Assembly (NCBI RefSeq): GCF_000348905.1
Contig: NZ_AOFT01000009.1
Location: 94,382-158,381 of the forward strand
Source: Bhargavaea cecembensis DSE10
Lineage (GTDB): Bacteria > Bacillota > Bacilli > Bacillales_A > Planococcaceae
Length of the DNA: 64,000 bases
Direction of reading: 5' to 3'
Shown in pieces: positions 32,947 through 42,154 of the stretch (its first letter is position 1; every line of letters begins with the position of its first letter). Position numbers and translations under genes: made by a program. The notes beneath the pieces were generated by a model, which saw nothing but the letters and a program-made list of their open reading frames with translations, was not told where the DNA came from and made no database searches.

Positions 32947-33919
32947 CGTTTTTCCCTCCTTCCTCCTGGGTGTTCTGATCTGAGCTTTGAGGCACGGCCG
33001 GCTGAGGCGGCTGGATCGGCAGGTATTTCACTGTCCCTTCCCCGTCGTTCATGATATAGATCTTCGCGCCGGGGAGAACCTGCTCGAGGGTCTCAAGAAC
33101 CAGCCGCTCCCTTGTGATGTCCTGATTGTTGCGGTACTCCTCGTACAGTTTGTTGAACACGGCCACATCACCGTGGGCCTGCTCGATCCGGGACGTTTTA
33201 TCCCCCTGTGCCCTGGAGAGGATTGCGTCCCGCTCTCCCGTAGCCTCGTTCTTTTTCTGGTTTTCGTATTTTTTGGCCTGGTTGATCTTCGTGCTTTTCG
33301 TCTCCCGGGCATCTGTTACCGCGGTAAACGCCGAACGGACTTCCTCATTCGGAAGCTCGACATCCTGGAGCTTCACTCCCTGGATGGATATTCCGATGTC
33401 GTACTTATCGACGAGTGTACTGAGAAGGTCCCTTGTCTCCGCCTCGATTTCAGCCTTCCCGTCTGTGAGTGCATCGTCGATCGGCGAGGAACCGATGATC
33501 GACCGGATGGATGCCGCCGTGGCGTCATGCAACAATTCCCTCGGATCCTCTGCGTTGAACAGGTATTTCACAGGTTCTGTGATTTTCCACTGGACGACCA
33601 GGTCGGCAAGGACGATATACTCGTCGCCTGTGATCATCTTTGTCTCCTTGTCATAGGAGATGAGGTTTCCGTCCTCGTCCTGGTCATAGCCGAACGTCGT
33701 ACTGAACGTCTCTTTGGACAGTTTCTCCACTCTCTGTACCGGCCATGGAAGTTTGAACTTCAGTCCCGACTCCGTTACCGTTTCATCCGCCTTTCCGAAC
33801 GTAATGATGACGGCCTGTTCCCCTTCATCCACTGTGTACCAGGTCGTGAATGCGAGGACGACGAGGATCAGCCCTGCAAAGGCCATTCCGGCAATCGTCA
33901 ATATGCGCTTAACGCTCAT
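32936..33919 (-). CDS. hflK: HflK-type SPFH membrane protein (FtsH protease activity modulator)
   Basis: 327 residues from the ATG at 33919, with AAGGAG eight bases upstream. One membrane span at about 5-27 is followed by the SPFH domain (DEGEQAVIITFGKADETVTESGLKFKLPWPVQRVEKLS) and a coiled-coil tail with TKINQAKKYENQKKNEATGERDAILSRAQGDKTSRIEQAHGD. The C-terminus is proline- and glutamine-rich. It pairs with hflC, which it overlaps, and is expected to regulate membrane-protein turnover by FtsH. Confidence 0.87.
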   Translation of the reverse strand: MSVKRILTIAGMAFAGLILVVLAFTTWYTVDEGEQAVIITFGKADETVTESGLKFKLPWPVQRVEKLSKETFSTTFGYDQDEDGNLISYDKETKMITGDEYIVLADLVVQWKITEPVKYLFNAEDPRELLHDATAASIRSIIGSSPIDDALTDGKAEIEAETRDLLSTLVDKYDIGISIQGVKLQDVELPNEEVRSAFTAVTDARETKSTKINQAKKYENQKKNEATGERDAILSRAQGDKTSRIEQAHGDVAVFNKLYEEYRNNQDITRERLVLETLEQVLPGAKIYIMNDGEGTVKYLPIQPPQPAVPQSSDQNTQEEGGKNDGQ

Positions 33920-34017
33920 GTGGGATTCTCCTTTGTATTGGTCTATGTATAGTTCATATACGGCCATCAGCGCTCTGCGGTTTCATCATTTTTGGGATCC
34001 CGGCAAAAAATGGACAC

Positions 34018-34065
34018 AAAAAACTCCCCTGCCCGCTTGTCTGTGCGTTAAGCGAGCAGGGGAGT
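34018..34065 (-). terminator. Terminator of the phoP-phoR operon
   Basis: ACTCCCCTGCtCGC / GCGgGCAGGGGAGT (one mismatch), with a 15-base loop, is followed on the minus strand by a T run. It lies directly after the phoR stop. Confidence 0.88.
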
Positions 34066-34067
34066 GA

Positions 34068-35585
34068 TCAGTTATCACTCAATGGAATGTTCACCGTGAA
34101 GGTCGATCCTTTGCCGGGCTCGCTCTTCACAGAGATTGTACCGCCGTGAAGCTCCACGAGATGCTTCACGATGGAAAGGCCAAGCCCGGTGCCGCCGGAA
34201 TCCCGGCTCCTGGCACGGTCCACCCTGTAAAACCGTTCAAACAGCCTCGGCAATTCCTCAGCCGGGATGCCAATGCCCTGGTCAGTCACAGCGATGGACG
34301 CCATGCCCTCAGATACAGTCGCCGTGACCCCGATTGGAGTCCCGGGCTTTGAATAGCTCACGGCATTCGTCAGGAGATTGACCAGGACCTGGACGAGGCG
34401 CTCAGGGTCACCCTTGACACACAGATCCGGCGGGCATTCGGAGCGGATGGTCATCTCCCGGTTTTTCAGCCTGCCGGAGACGGAACGGATGGAGCGTTCG
34501 ATGATATCCTGCACATTGACCGTCTGAAGCCTGAGTGAATACCCCTCTTTTTCGATCTTGGAGAGGTCCAGAAGATCTTCGATCAGCATCTCAAGTCTTC
34601 CGCTCTCGCCATGGATGATCTCCAGAAATTGCATGGCAGCCTCTTGGTCATGGATGGCCCCGTCCATCAGTGTCTCGGAAAAGCCCCGGATCGACGTGAC
34701 CGGTGTCCTGAGCTCGTGGGACACATTGGCGACAAAGTCTTTCCTGACCCGCTCGAGGCGGATCAGTTCGGAAATGTCATGCATGACGACCACGATGCCG
34801 AGCCATCCCCCGTGTTTATCAATGACAGGCGCAGAATAAACCGCCATCGTGCGGTTTCCCGTATCCGTTTCGATATCGATCTGTTCGGATACCGGCTTTT
34901 CCCTGACGGAGACCACATCAATCAGCGTGACAAGTGCATCAGGAAGCCCGGCTGCCTTGTATGCGCTGCCGATCAGCCGGTTCTCTTCCTGCCCGATCTG
35001 ATTGAGGAAAAATGAGTTGGCCATGGAAATATCGGAATTCCTTCCGATCATGAGCAGGCCGCTGCCCATGTTGGCAATCAGGGTTTCCAGCCGTTCGGCT
35101 TCCGTCTCCCTGATGGATTGCATCTCCTGAAGATTCCGCGCCAGTGCATTGACCGCGGTGACCAGGCCAATCTGGATGCCCGGGGCCGTCCATCCCGCCC
35201 TGGCGGAGTAATTGCCCTTCGCCAGTTCCATGGTGGTATCCGTCACCAGGTCGATCGGACGGATGTACCGCTCCGTCAGACGGTGGAAAACAATGACGGA
35301 CACGATGAAGGCAACCGTAAAGGCGATGACGATCAGCCGGAGAAAGCGTGCAGGTGCCACCCCTGCTGCGTCATCGGCCATTCTCTGGCTGAGCTGCTCA
35401 CGGTCTCCGCTGTCCATCTCGACCCCCATCTCAGCCAGATGCCGGACAACCGCCTCCGCCTCTGCCCTGCTTTCCTGATCCTGCAGGATGGGAAATGTCT
35501 GGCCCAGGACGATGGCAAGGCCTGTCAGTGTGATGGCCATGATGAAGATGAATGCCAGGAACAGCAGCCTCTGGAGCGATTTCAT
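34068..35585 (-). CDS. phoR: Phosphate-regulon sensor histidine kinase PhoR
   Basis: 505 residues. Membrane spans at about 6-28 and 82-101 enclose a loop of only about 53 residues, shorter than the folded sensor of Bacillus subtilis PhoR. Then come HAMP (about 102-155), a PAS domain (about 160-270), the HisKA box with H290 (VSHELRTPVTSIRG) and the HATPase domain (NLLTNAVSYSKPG, DQGIGIPAEELPRLFERFYR, GGTGLGLSIVKHLVE). It starts in an ATGA overlap with phoP. It should phosphorylate PhoP in phosphate limitation; the identification rests on synteny and the PhoP neighbour. Confidence 0.9.
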   Translation of the reverse strand: MKSLQRLLFLAFIFIMAITLTGLAIVLGQTFPILQDQESRAEAEAVVRHLAEMGVEMDSGDREQLSQRMADDAAGVAPARFLRLIVIAFTVAFIVSVIVFHRLTERYIRPIDLVTDTTMELAKGNYSARAGWTAPGIQIGLVTAVNALARNLQEMQSIRETEAERLETLIANMGSGLLMIGRNSDISMANSFFLNQIGQEENRLIGSAYKAAGLPDALVTLIDVVSVREKPVSEQIDIETDTGNRTMAVYSAPVIDKHGGWLGIVVVMHDISELIRLERVRKDFVANVSHELRTPVTSIRGFSETLMDGAIHDQEAAMQFLEIIHGESGRLEMLIEDLLDLSKIEKEGYSLRLQTVNVQDIIERSIRSVSGRLKNREMTIRSECPPDLCVKGDPERLVQVLVNLLTNAVSYSKPGTPIGVTATVSEGMASIAVTDQGIGIPAEELPRLFERFYRVDRARSRDSGGTGLGLSIVKHLVELHGGTISVKSEPGKGSTFTVNIPLSDN

Positions 35586-36301
35586 CCTTCCTGAGGGCCC
35601 TCGAATTTATAGCCGGTCCCCCGGATCGTCTTGATGAAGACCGGACGCCTCGTGTTTTCTTCAATCTTGTCACGGAGGTGGCTGATATGTACGTCAACAA
35701 TTCTCGTATCCCCGGCAAAGTCATAGTTCCAGACCGCACTGAGAAGCTGGTCACGTGACATCACCCGGTTCCGGTTGGAAATCAGGTGGACGAGAAGTTC
35801 AAATTCTTTTGGAGTGAATTCCAGAGGCGTGCCATCCTTGTAGGCTTCAAAGCGTTCCGGATACACCTTCAGAGGGCCTGATTCGTACACCGGCTCCGCC
35901 TGCTCGTCGGTATCCTGCACAGGCGAGCGCTGTTCCGACCTGCGCAGCACCGCCTTGATCCGTGCCACGACTTCCCTCGGACTGAACGGTTTCGTCATAT
36001 AGTCGTCGGCGCCAAGCTCCAAACCGAGGATTTTCTCCAGTTCATCCGACTTGGCGGTCAGCATGATGATCGGGGTGTCTACCCCCTTCTGTCGGAGGGT
36101 ACGGCACACATCCATACCGTCCAGCTTCGGCAGCATCAGGTCCAGGACGATGAGGTCCGGACTTTCCGTCTCTGCCTTTTGCAGCCCCTCCTCTCCATCG
36201 GCGGCGGTGATTACATCATAACCAGCCTGTTTCAGGTTGTACTCAAGCAGTGTCAAAATAGGACGTTCATCATCCACGACCAGAATTCGTTTCACGTTCA
36301 T
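35582..36301 (-). CDS. phoP: Phosphate-regulon response regulator PhoP
   Basis: 239 residues from the ATG at 36301, with GGAGG five bases upstream; the frame's earlier ATG codons are rejected because MNVKRILVVDDERP is the usual beginning. The receiver domain has D10, D11, the phosphorylated D54 and the KPF lysine; the C-terminal OmpR-type winged helix ends IVDVHISHLRDKIEENTRRPVFIKTIRGTGYKFE. Its start overlaps the end of the MaoC-like gene by 32 bases, so the three genes form one operon. Confidence 0.94.
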   Translation of the reverse strand: MNVKRILVVDDERPILTLLEYNLKQAGYDVITAADGEEGLQKAETESPDLIVLDLMLPKLDGMDVCRTLRQKGVDTPIIMLTAKSDELEKILGLELGADDYMTKPFSPREVVARIKAVLRRSEQRSPVQDTDEQAEPVYESGPLKVYPERFEAYKDGTPLEFTPKEFELLVHLISNRNRVMSRDQLLSAVWNYDFAGDTRIVDVHISHLRDKIEENTRRPVFIKTIRGTGYKFEGPQEG

Positions 36302-36791
36302 CCATGCCTCCATCAGGCGCACCAAGCGCAGAAATTTCCGTATTGCCGCCGTCAACCGGCGCCATTCCGGCCACCAGCTCGCCGGCCATCACCGTGCGAT
36401 TCTCCTCGTCTGCCGCCTCAACCCGGATCAGGACAGTGCGGGAAATGAGATCCACATTTCCGATTGTGAGATCAAAGGACACCGTCGACCCGTGCCAGGC
36501 GGCTTCCGGGAAACGGAATCGCTGTTCCAGCACTCTGGAACCCGGTCCGGGAAGATGCTTTGATACAGCCGAACTGACGATGCCCGTCAGCATCACAACA
36601 GGAACGACCGGCCTTTTGTAGCCGGCTGCCGCCGTGAAATCATGCTGGATGTAAAGCGGGTTGCTGTCATTGGTAAGCCCAAGGTACAGGAGCAGATCCC
36701 GGTCATCCATTTTCTCGACGATCTTCAGGGATTCCCCTTCAGTCAGCTCTTCTGCCGGACGGATCCGGACGCGGCGCCCGTTGAATAGCAA
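36270..36791 (-). CDS. MaoC-like hot-dog domain protein, TTG start
   Basis: 173 residues from a TTG at 36791, chosen because AAAGGGGAG lies six bases upstream; no ATG precedes the conserved part, and the frame upstream of 36867 is cut by the promoter. The hot-dog/R-hydratase-like core is LLLYLGLTNDSNPLYIQHDFTAAAGYKRPVVPVVMLTGIVSSAVSKHLPGPGSRVLEQRFRFPEAAWHGSTVSFDL. N-D-x-x-P-L-Y matches the (R)-hydratase D-x-x-P-L/I-H motif except that the catalytic His is Tyr, so hydratase activity is doubtful. It overlaps phoP by 32 bases. Confidence 0.78.
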   Translation of the reverse strand: MLFNGRRVRIRPAEELTEGESLKIVEKMDDRDLLLYLGLTNDSNPLYIQHDFTAAAGYKRPVVPVVMLTGIVSSAVSKHLPGPGSRVLEQRFRFPEAAWHGSTVSFDLTIGNVDLISRTVLIRVEAADEENRTVMAGELVAGMAPVDGGNTEISALGAPDGGMDERETNSGRG

Positions 36792-36866
36792 TTCAATCTC
36801 CCCTTTGGCGGTGTAGTCTGCAGAAGACAGAAATGATCCGCCGCTCTGCTTACTTCCAATATTCTT

Positions 36867-36872
36867 ATTATA
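36867..36872 (-). promoter_or_regulatory. Extended -10 promoter of the MaoC-phoP-phoR operon
   Basis: TGCTATAAT on the minus strand combines TATAAT with the TG of an extended -10. No good -35 box is present. It lies about 75 bases upstream of the TTG start of the MaoC-like gene. Confidence 0.6.
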
Positions 36873-36914
36873 GCATGGACGGCAACTGCAACGGTCCTTC
36901 AGAGCAAGAAAGAA

Positions 36915-36958
36915 GGGACATTGCAGAATGACAGGATGTCTGTCCTCTGCAATGCCCC
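36915..36958 (-). terminator. Terminator of mdh
   Basis: GGGGCATTGCAGA and TCTGCAATGTCCC pair with one mismatch around an 18-base loop, followed on the minus strand by TTCTTTCTT, between mdh and the MaoC-phoP-phoR promoter. Confidence 0.75.
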
Positions 36959-37011
36959 ATTGCGAACATCTTCGCACCTGAATCTATTTTGCGCTAATCC
37001 GTTACTTGTCC

Positions 37012-37950
37012 TCATTCCAGTACGTTCATCACATTCCTGACGGACTCGGCTGATTTTCCGAGGCTTTTCTTTTCATCTTCTGTCAGATCAAGCTCGATGA
37101 TTTTCTCGATGCCGCCCGCCCCGAGCACGGCAGGCACGCCGATATAAAGGCCGTCCATCCCGTACTCGCCTTCCAGATAAGCGATGGCAGGTAGCACCCG
37201 TTTCTGGTCTTTCAGGATCGCTTCCGCCATCTCGGCAAGTGATGCGGCAGGCGCGTAGTAGGCTGACCCGTTGCCGAGCAGGTTGACGATCTCGGCGCCG
37301 CCTTTCCGTGTCCGGTCAACGATTTCATCGAGTCGTTCCGGCGGAAGGAGTGTTTCAAGCGGAATGCCGCCCGCATAGGAGTATCGGACAAGCGGCACCA
37401 TATCATCGCCGTGCCCGCCCAGGACAAACCCTGTAACATCTTTGACTGATAGATTCAGCTCCTCGGCGACAAATGTCCGGAAACGTGCTGTGTCCAGTAC
37501 ACCGGACTGGCCGATGACCCGTTCTTTGGGGAGGCCGCTTTCCTTGAAAACCGTATACGTCATCGCGTCCACCGGATTTGTCAGCACGAGAATTGTGGTA
37601 TCCGGGGAATACCGGGTGATTTCCGATGTGACGGCTTTCATGATTATCTGATTGGTCTTGACAAGATCATCGCGGCTCATGCCAGGTTTGCGTGCCATGC
37701 CTGCCGTGATGATGACCAAATCGGAGTCCTCCGTGTCCCGGTAGTCGGAAGTGCCGGTGATTTTCGCGTCAAATCCCAGCACGGGGGCGGATTCTGCCAT
37801 ATCGAGCGCCTTCCCCTTTGTCGGTTTTTCCATATCCGGAATATCGACGAGGACGACGTCTCCAAGTTCTTTCTGGGCAATCAGGAAAGCAGTGGTTGCG
37901 CCAGTGAAACCGGAACCGATCACCGAGATCTTGTTGCGTCTGATGGACAT
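37012..37950 (-). CDS. mdh: Malate dehydrogenase
   Basis: 312 residues from the ATG at 37950, with AAGGAG eight bases upstream. The LDH-like malate dehydrogenase pattern is visible: [16 protein letters not shown] (dinucleotide loop), [16 protein letters not shown] (the arginine-bearing mobile loop), [29 protein letters not shown] and [14 protein letters not shown] with the catalytic His. It oxidises malate to oxaloacetate with NAD in the TCA cycle. It is last in the order citZ-icd-mdh, as in Bacillus, but a terminator-like hairpin precedes it. Confidence 0.96.
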   Translation of the reverse strand: MSIRRNKISVIGSGFTGATTAFLIAQKELGDVVLVDIPDMEKPTKGKALDMAESAPVLGFDAKITGTSDYRDTEDSDLVIITAGMARKPGMSRDDLVKTNQIIMKAVTSEITRYSPDTTILVLTNPVDAMTYTVFKESGLPKERVIGQSGVLDTARFRTFVAEELNLSVKDVTGFVLGGHGDDMVPLVRYSYAGGIPLETLLPPERLDEIVDRTRKGGAEIVNLLGNGSAYYAPAASLAEMAEAILKDQKRVLPAIAYLEGEYGMDGLYIGVPAVLGAGGIEKIIELDLTEDEKKSLGKSAESVRNVMNVLE

Positions 37951-37987
37951 TTCGCTCACTCCTTTGTTTGGAAGGGTTGCTGCATGC

Positions 37988-38019
37988 AAAAAAGGGAGGA
38001 GCCTGGGCTCCTCCCTTTC
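37988..38019 (-). terminator. Terminator between icd and mdh
   Basis: AAGGGAGGAGCC/GGCTCCTCCCTT with a two-base loop is followed by six T on the minus strand, 36 bases after the icd stop and before the mdh ribosome binding site. mdh then depends on read-through or its own promoter. Confidence 0.88.
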
Positions 38020-38054
38020 GTATTCCCGATATTCGGAAGAAAATCCTTTTCCGA

Positions 38055-39323
38055 TTACAGGTTCTTGATCAGTTCGTCGGCGAACTCGGAAGCCTTGACT
38101 TCTGTTGCGCCTTCCATCAGACGTGCAAAGTCGTAAGTGACGACTTTCGATGCGATTGTCTTCTCGATGGATTTCGTGATCAGGTTTGCTGCTTCGTTCC
38201 AGCCGAGGTGCTCGAGCATCATGACACCGGACAGGAGGACCGAGGACGGGTTGACTTTGTCGAGGCCTGCATACTTCGGTGCCGTGCCGTGTGTTGCTTC
38301 GAAGATCGCGTGGCCGGTCACATAGTTGATGTTCGCGCCCGGCGCGATGCCGATGCCGCCGACTTGCGCAGCAAGCGCGTCGGAGATGTAATCGCCGTTC
38401 AGGTTCATCGTCGCTACGACGTCGAACTCTTTCGGACGTGTCAGGATCTGCTGGAGGAAGATGTCGGCAATCGCATCTTTGATGATCAGTTTGCCTGCCG
38501 CTTCAGCATCGGACTGTGCTTTGTTGGCAGCATCCGTGCCTTGCTCTTCCTTGATCTTGTCGTACTCGTTCCAAGTGAAGACTTTATCGCCGAACTCTTG
38601 CTCAGCCACTTCGTAGCCCCAGTTCTTGAACGCGCCTTCCGTGAACTTCATGATGTTGCCCTTGTGTACGAGTGTGACAGACTTGCGGCCTTCTTTGAGT
38701 GCGTACTCGATCGCAGAGCGGACGAGGCGCTTCGTGCCTTCTTCGGAAACCGGCTTGATGCCGATACCGGAAGTTTCAGGGAAGCGGATGTTCTTGACGC
38801 CCATTTCGTTCTGGAGGAAGTCGATGACTTTGTTGACTTCTTCCGTACCCTGCTTGTATTCGATACCCGCATAGATATCTTCTGTGTTTTCACGGAAGAT
38901 GACCATGTCTGTGTGTTCAGGATGCTTGACCGGCGAAGGAACACCTTCGAAGTAGCGGACAGGACGTACGCATGCGAACAGGTCGAGTTCCTGGCGCAGT
39001 GCTACGTTCAGGGAGCGGAAGCCGCCGCCGATCGGAGTTGTCAGAGGACCTTTGATCGCGATGAGGTACTCATCGATTGTCTTGAGTGTTTCTTCAGGAA
39101 GCCAGTTCCCAGTTTCGTTGAACGCCTTCTCGCCTGCAAGGACTTCTTTCCAGACGATCTGCTTTTTTCCGTCATATGCCTTCTCAACCGCTGCCTCGAG
39201 GACGCGGGAAGCTGCATTCCAGATGTCGGGGCCTGTACCGTCACCAATGATGAATGGAATGACGGGTGCGTCAGGTACATTCAGTTTACCGTTGGATACT
39301 GTGATCTTTTCACCGTTTGCCAT
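38055..39323 (-). CDS. icd: NADP-dependent isocitrate dehydrogenase
   Basis: 422 residues. Conserved features include [14 protein letters not shown], the substrate loop [27 protein letters not shown] (with the serine phosphorylated in enteric enzymes), [16 protein letters not shown] and the C-terminal [17 protein letters not shown] coenzyme segment. It decarboxylates isocitrate to 2-oxoglutarate. It follows citZ by 85 bases; a T-less hairpin (GGGACGGC/GCCGTCCC, 39362-39381) lies between them and may be a processing or stability element. Confidence 0.97.
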   Translation of the reverse strand: MANGEKITVSNGKLNVPDAPVIPFIIGDGTGPDIWNAASRVLEAAVEKAYDGKKQIVWKEVLAGEKAFNETGNWLPEETLKTIDEYLIAIKGPLTTPIGGGFRSLNVALRQELDLFACVRPVRYFEGVPSPVKHPEHTDMVIFRENTEDIYAGIEYKQGTEEVNKVIDFLQNEMGVKNIRFPETSGIGIKPVSEEGTKRLVRSAIEYALKEGRKSVTLVHKGNIMKFTEGAFKNWGYEVAEQEFGDKVFTWNEYDKIKEEQGTDAANKAQSDAEAAGKLIIKDAIADIFLQQILTRPKEFDVVATMNLNGDYISDALAAQVGGIGIAPGANINYVTGHAIFEATHGTAPKYAGLDKVNPSSVLLSGVMMLEHLGWNEAANLITKSIEKTIASKVVTYDFARLMEGATEVKASEFADELIKNL

Positions 39324-39361
39324 GTTGAATTCCTCCTGATTCTATCTTTGTTCACAAGTAG

Positions 39362-39381
39362 GGGACGGCGGTTGCCGTCCC
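39362..39381 (-). other. Stable hairpin without T run between citZ and icd
   Basis: GGGACGGC and GCCGTCCC flank GGTT, an eight-base-pair perfect stem. No T run follows on either strand, so it is more likely an mRNA processing or stability element than a terminator. Confidence 0.55.
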
Positions 39382-39408
39382 TAACATTGTACACTATTTC
39401 ACATACAA

Positions 39409-40524
39409 TTAGCGTTCGTTTACGGGAACGTAGGATTGCATGCCCGGGCCCGTGTAGTCTGCACGCGGGCGGATCAGGCGGTTATTCGCATATTGTTCGA
39501 GAATGTGCGCGATCCAGCCGGACATGCGGGACACCGCGAAGATCGGCGTGAACAGGTCGTGGTCGATGCCGAGCGAGTGGTAGACCGATGCCGAATAGAA
39601 GTCGACGTTCGGAGGCAGGTTCTTCTGTCCCGTCACAAGCTCTTCGATCTGTGTCGACATCTTGTAGAGGTCTTCCTGGCCCGTGAGGCCTGTCAGCTTC
39701 TCGGACATTTCGCGCAGGTGCTTCGCACGAGGGTCGCCCTTGCGGTAAACGCGGTGGCCGAAGCCCATGATCTTTTCTTTGTTGTCCAGTTTTTCCTGGA
39801 TGTAGGATTCGACCTTATCAGGGGAGCCGATCTCGGTGAGCATCTTCATGACCTGCTCGTTGGCGCCGCCGTGGAGAGGGCCCTTAAGCGCACCGATCGC
39901 CGCAGTTACGCCGGAATAGATGTCGGAAAGAGTCGCGACACATACACGTGCAGTGAACGTGGATGCGTTCAGCTCGTGGTCCGCGTGGAGAACAAGCGCC
40001 TTGTTGAACGCTTCTTCCTCGATCGCTTCAGGCTCCTTGCCGTTGAGCATATAGAGGAAGTTCGCAGCGTAGCTGAGCTCCTTCTTCGGCGCAACCGGCT
40101 CTTCGCCTTTACGGATGCGGGAGAACGCAGTCACGATTGTCGCGACTTTTGCCTGGAGCTTGATCGCTTTCTCATAGTTGGCTTCGTCGGACATGTCTTC
40201 CGATTTGTCATCATACAATCCCAAGAGCGATACCGCTGTGCGGAGTGCAGCCATCGGATGTACGTTATCAATCGGATAAGTCTTGAAGTGGTCAAGCACT
40301 TCCTGAGGCACGGCCATGTTGTCGGCCAGCTGCTGCTTCAGTTCCGACAGCTCGTCCGCTTTAGGCAGACGCTTGTGCCAAAGAAGGTAAACGACTTCTT
40401 CAAAGCTTGCATGATTCGCGAGATCATCAATGTTATAACCGACGTATGTAAGTGTATCGTCGATGATGGAGCTGATGGAAGACTCGGTAGCCACTACCCC
40501 TTCAAGTCCGCGTGTTGCAGTCAT
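39409..40524 (-). CDS. citZ: Citrate synthase
   Basis: 371 residues from the ATG at 40524, with AAGGAG eight bases upstream. Short Gram-positive type: GLEGVVATESSISSI, NVHPMAALRTAVSLLG, the catalytic segments ADHELNASTFTARV and GALKGPLHGGANEQVM, MGFGHRVYRKGDPRA, and the terminal IRPRADYTGP. It condenses acetyl-CoA with oxaloacetate. First gene of citZ-icd-mdh behind a promoter carrying a cre-like site. Confidence 0.97.
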   Translation of the reverse strand: MTATRGLEGVVATESSISSIIDDTLTYVGYNIDDLANHASFEEVVYLLWHKRLPKADELSELKQQLADNMAVPQEVLDHFKTYPIDNVHPMAALRTAVSLLGLYDDKSEDMSDEANYEKAIKLQAKVATIVTAFSRIRKGEEPVAPKKELSYAANFLYMLNGKEPEAIEEEAFNKALVLHADHELNASTFTARVCVATLSDIYSGVTAAIGALKGPLHGGANEQVMKMLTEIGSPDKVESYIQEKLDNKEKIMGFGHRVYRKGDPRAKHLREMSEKLTGLTGQEDLYKMSTQIEELVTGQKNLPPNVDFYSASVYHSLGIDHDLFTPIFAVSRMSGWIAHILEQYANNRLIRPRADYTGPGMQSYVPVNER

Positions 40525-40606
40525 ATCAATCTCTCCTTTTTCCCTGTAATGCCTTTGCCCGGGCATAAAAAAAACCGGGTTCTGGCCATATGCAGCTTGT
40601 ACAATC

Positions 40607-40656
40607 TGTTTAAACGCTTACAAGAACATTATAATCATTTCTTACATTTTTGTGAA
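40607..40656 (-). promoter_or_regulatory. citZ promoter with cre-like CcpA site
   Basis: TTCACA (40656-40651), 17 bases, TATAAT (40633-40628). Immediately downstream, at 40622-40607, TGTAAGCGTTTAAACA matches the CcpA cre core TGNAARCGNWWWCA at all but one position and covers the transcription start, where binding would repress. Confidence 0.65.
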
Positions 40657-40750
40657 TGGAAATGCATGATTTTCTTTTGTGCTTGGCCAGAACAAGAAAA
40701 AAGAAGGGCGAAGCATTAAAAAAACCGGCCGAAAACAGGAGGGTGAAAAG

Positions 40751-41713
40751 GTGAAAACCGGCATCAAATTCCAAAGAGGGGTGAGAACTTACGGTCCGAT
40801 TGCTGCCGGGGCGGCGCTCTGTTTTTTTCTGCCCCAGCTGTCATTGGCCATACTTGCGGGCTATATCGCATCTCCCGCCGTTTCGTTTATGAAGCAAAGG
40901 CTCCGCATCCCGCTTCCTGCCGCTGCTCTCCTGGCAGAACTGCTGATTCTGGCATCCGGCGCCTTTGCGCTCCTTTTCGCGCTTCAGCAAATCATCCTGA
41001 CCCTGCCCGCCATCCGGGCCGCGCTTTCAACCATGGACTTCGAGCATCCGGTCGCTTCCGAATGGCTGGCATACGCAGAAACAGCCGTGTCCGCAGCGGG
41101 AGACAATCTGATCGATTCTTCGGCGGGCATGGTGCAGGCTGCATTCGGCCAGGTGTTTTCCTTTATCCTTTTCCTGCTCGCATTCTATTTTGCCCTCTAT
41201 GAATCCGCGAGGGACCGTTTTTGGTTCCTCTCGGCCCTCCCCGCGGATGCCAGGAAAAAAGCAAAAGGAATGTTCCGTGAGGGCGGCAGCCTCTTTGGAA
41301 CATTCCTCTTCGTGGAGCTCAGGCTGATTTTGCTGACGTTCGTCATCCTGAGCATCGGACTTGCGGCACTCGGCTTCGGCTCGCCGGTCGGCAGGGCTTT
41401 CCTGATCGCTTTGGCGGACAGCCTGCCGTTTCTGGGAATCGGGATCTTCCTGATCCCGATGGCGGCCTACTACCTTCTGAGCGGCAATGCCCTGCTTGGT
41501 GCTGCGCTGATCGTCCTCTACGTTTTCGTCATGCTGACCCGGCAAATCGCCGAATCCCGGATGTGGGCGGCCACATTCCAGCTCAGGCCGTCACACACAT
41601 TCTTCATTACAGCAGCGTCAATTCTTCTGTTTGGGCTGGCAGGTATCGTGCTGAGCCCGATCCTGCTGTTCGTGGCAGCACGCATCAGAAAGATGCCTGC
41701 CTTCAGCGGATAA
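40751..41713 (+). CDS. ytvI: AI-2E/YtvI-family membrane transporter
   Basis: 320 residues from a GTG at 40751, with GGAGGG seven bases upstream. About eight membrane spans in the AI-2E (PurR-like permease) arrangement, with LADSLPFLGIGIFLIPMAAYYLLSGN as the signature. Its position beside citZ and fxsA is that of Bacillus ytvI, whose function is unknown (sporulation-linked in some species). Its last 11 bases overlap the convergent fxsA, with no terminator in between. Confidence 0.87.
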   Translation: MKTGIKFQRGVRTYGPIAAGAALCFFLPQLSLAILAGYIASPAVSFMKQRLRIPLPAAALLAELLILASGAFALLFALQQIILTLPAIRAALSTMDFEHPVASEWLAYAETAVSAAGDNLIDSSAGMVQAAFGQVFSFILFLLAFYFALYESARDRFWFLSALPADARKKAKGMFREGGSLFGTFLFVELRLILLTFVILSIGLAALGFGSPVGRAFLIALADSLPFLGIGIFLIPMAAYYLLSGNALLGAALIVLYVFVMLTRQIAESRMWAATFQLRPSHTFFITAASILLFGLAGIVLSPILLFVAARIRKMPAFSG

Positions 41714-42089
41714 TGACCACACTGCCGTTTTTCATCTTTTTCCGGATCTGGCGGTAAAGGAACGGTTTCAGCTTTTTCCTTACTCCCGGGATCAGCAGGA
41801 ACAAGCCGATCACATCTGTAATAAAGCCCGGGAACAGAAGCATGAGGCCTCCGGCCAGAATAAAGAGTCCGTCAAGGGCTGCATCGCCCGGCGGATAACC
41901 TTCTGCCGCCTGTTTCCGGATGTCCTGCCAGGCCCGCAGCCCTTCCCGCTTTGCCAGGTAGGATCCGGCAGCGGCTGTCAGAAGGATCAGAAGGATCGTT
42001 TCAAACACTCCGATATGGCTTCCGGCATAGAGAAGAACCGCCAATTCGGTTGTCGGGACGACGATAAACAAAAGGAACAGCCATTTCAA
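41703..42089 (-). CDS. fxsA: FxsA-family membrane protein
   Basis: 128 residues with three to four membrane spans. The FxsA pattern is clear: FIVVPTTELAVLLYAGSHIGVFETILLILLTAAAGSYLAKREGL and LAGGLMLLFPGFITDVIGLFLLIPGVRKKLK. In Escherichia coli FxsA limits F-plasmid exclusion of phage T7; its native role is unknown. In Bacillus the homologue (ytzA) occupies the same place downstream of pyk. Confidence 0.88.
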   Translation of the reverse strand: MKWLFLLFIVVPTTELAVLLYAGSHIGVFETILLILLTAAAGSYLAKREGLRAWQDIRKQAAEGYPPGDAALDGLFILAGGLMLLFPGFITDVIGLFLLIPGVRKKLKPFLYRQIRKKMKNGSVVIIR

Positions 42090-42107
42090 ATTGAAAAATC
42101 CTTTCGA

Positions 42108-42139
42108 AAGACGCCCTGCCGTTCCGGCCAGGGCGTCTT
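42108..42139 (-). terminator. Hairpin after pyk (terminator)
   Basis: An 11-base-pair perfect stem (AAGACGCCCTG / CAGGGCGTCTT) lies between pyk and fxsA. The T run on the minus strand is short (TTTC), so some read-through into fxsA is likely. Confidence 0.65.
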
Positions 42140-42154
42140 GGTTTCTTGATTTAA

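Noticed and set aside
37968..39551. 527-codon plus-strand frame opposite icd, and similar long frames opposite citZ and ald
   Set aside because: All mirror highly expressed, strongly biased genes; none has family similarity or a plausible start.
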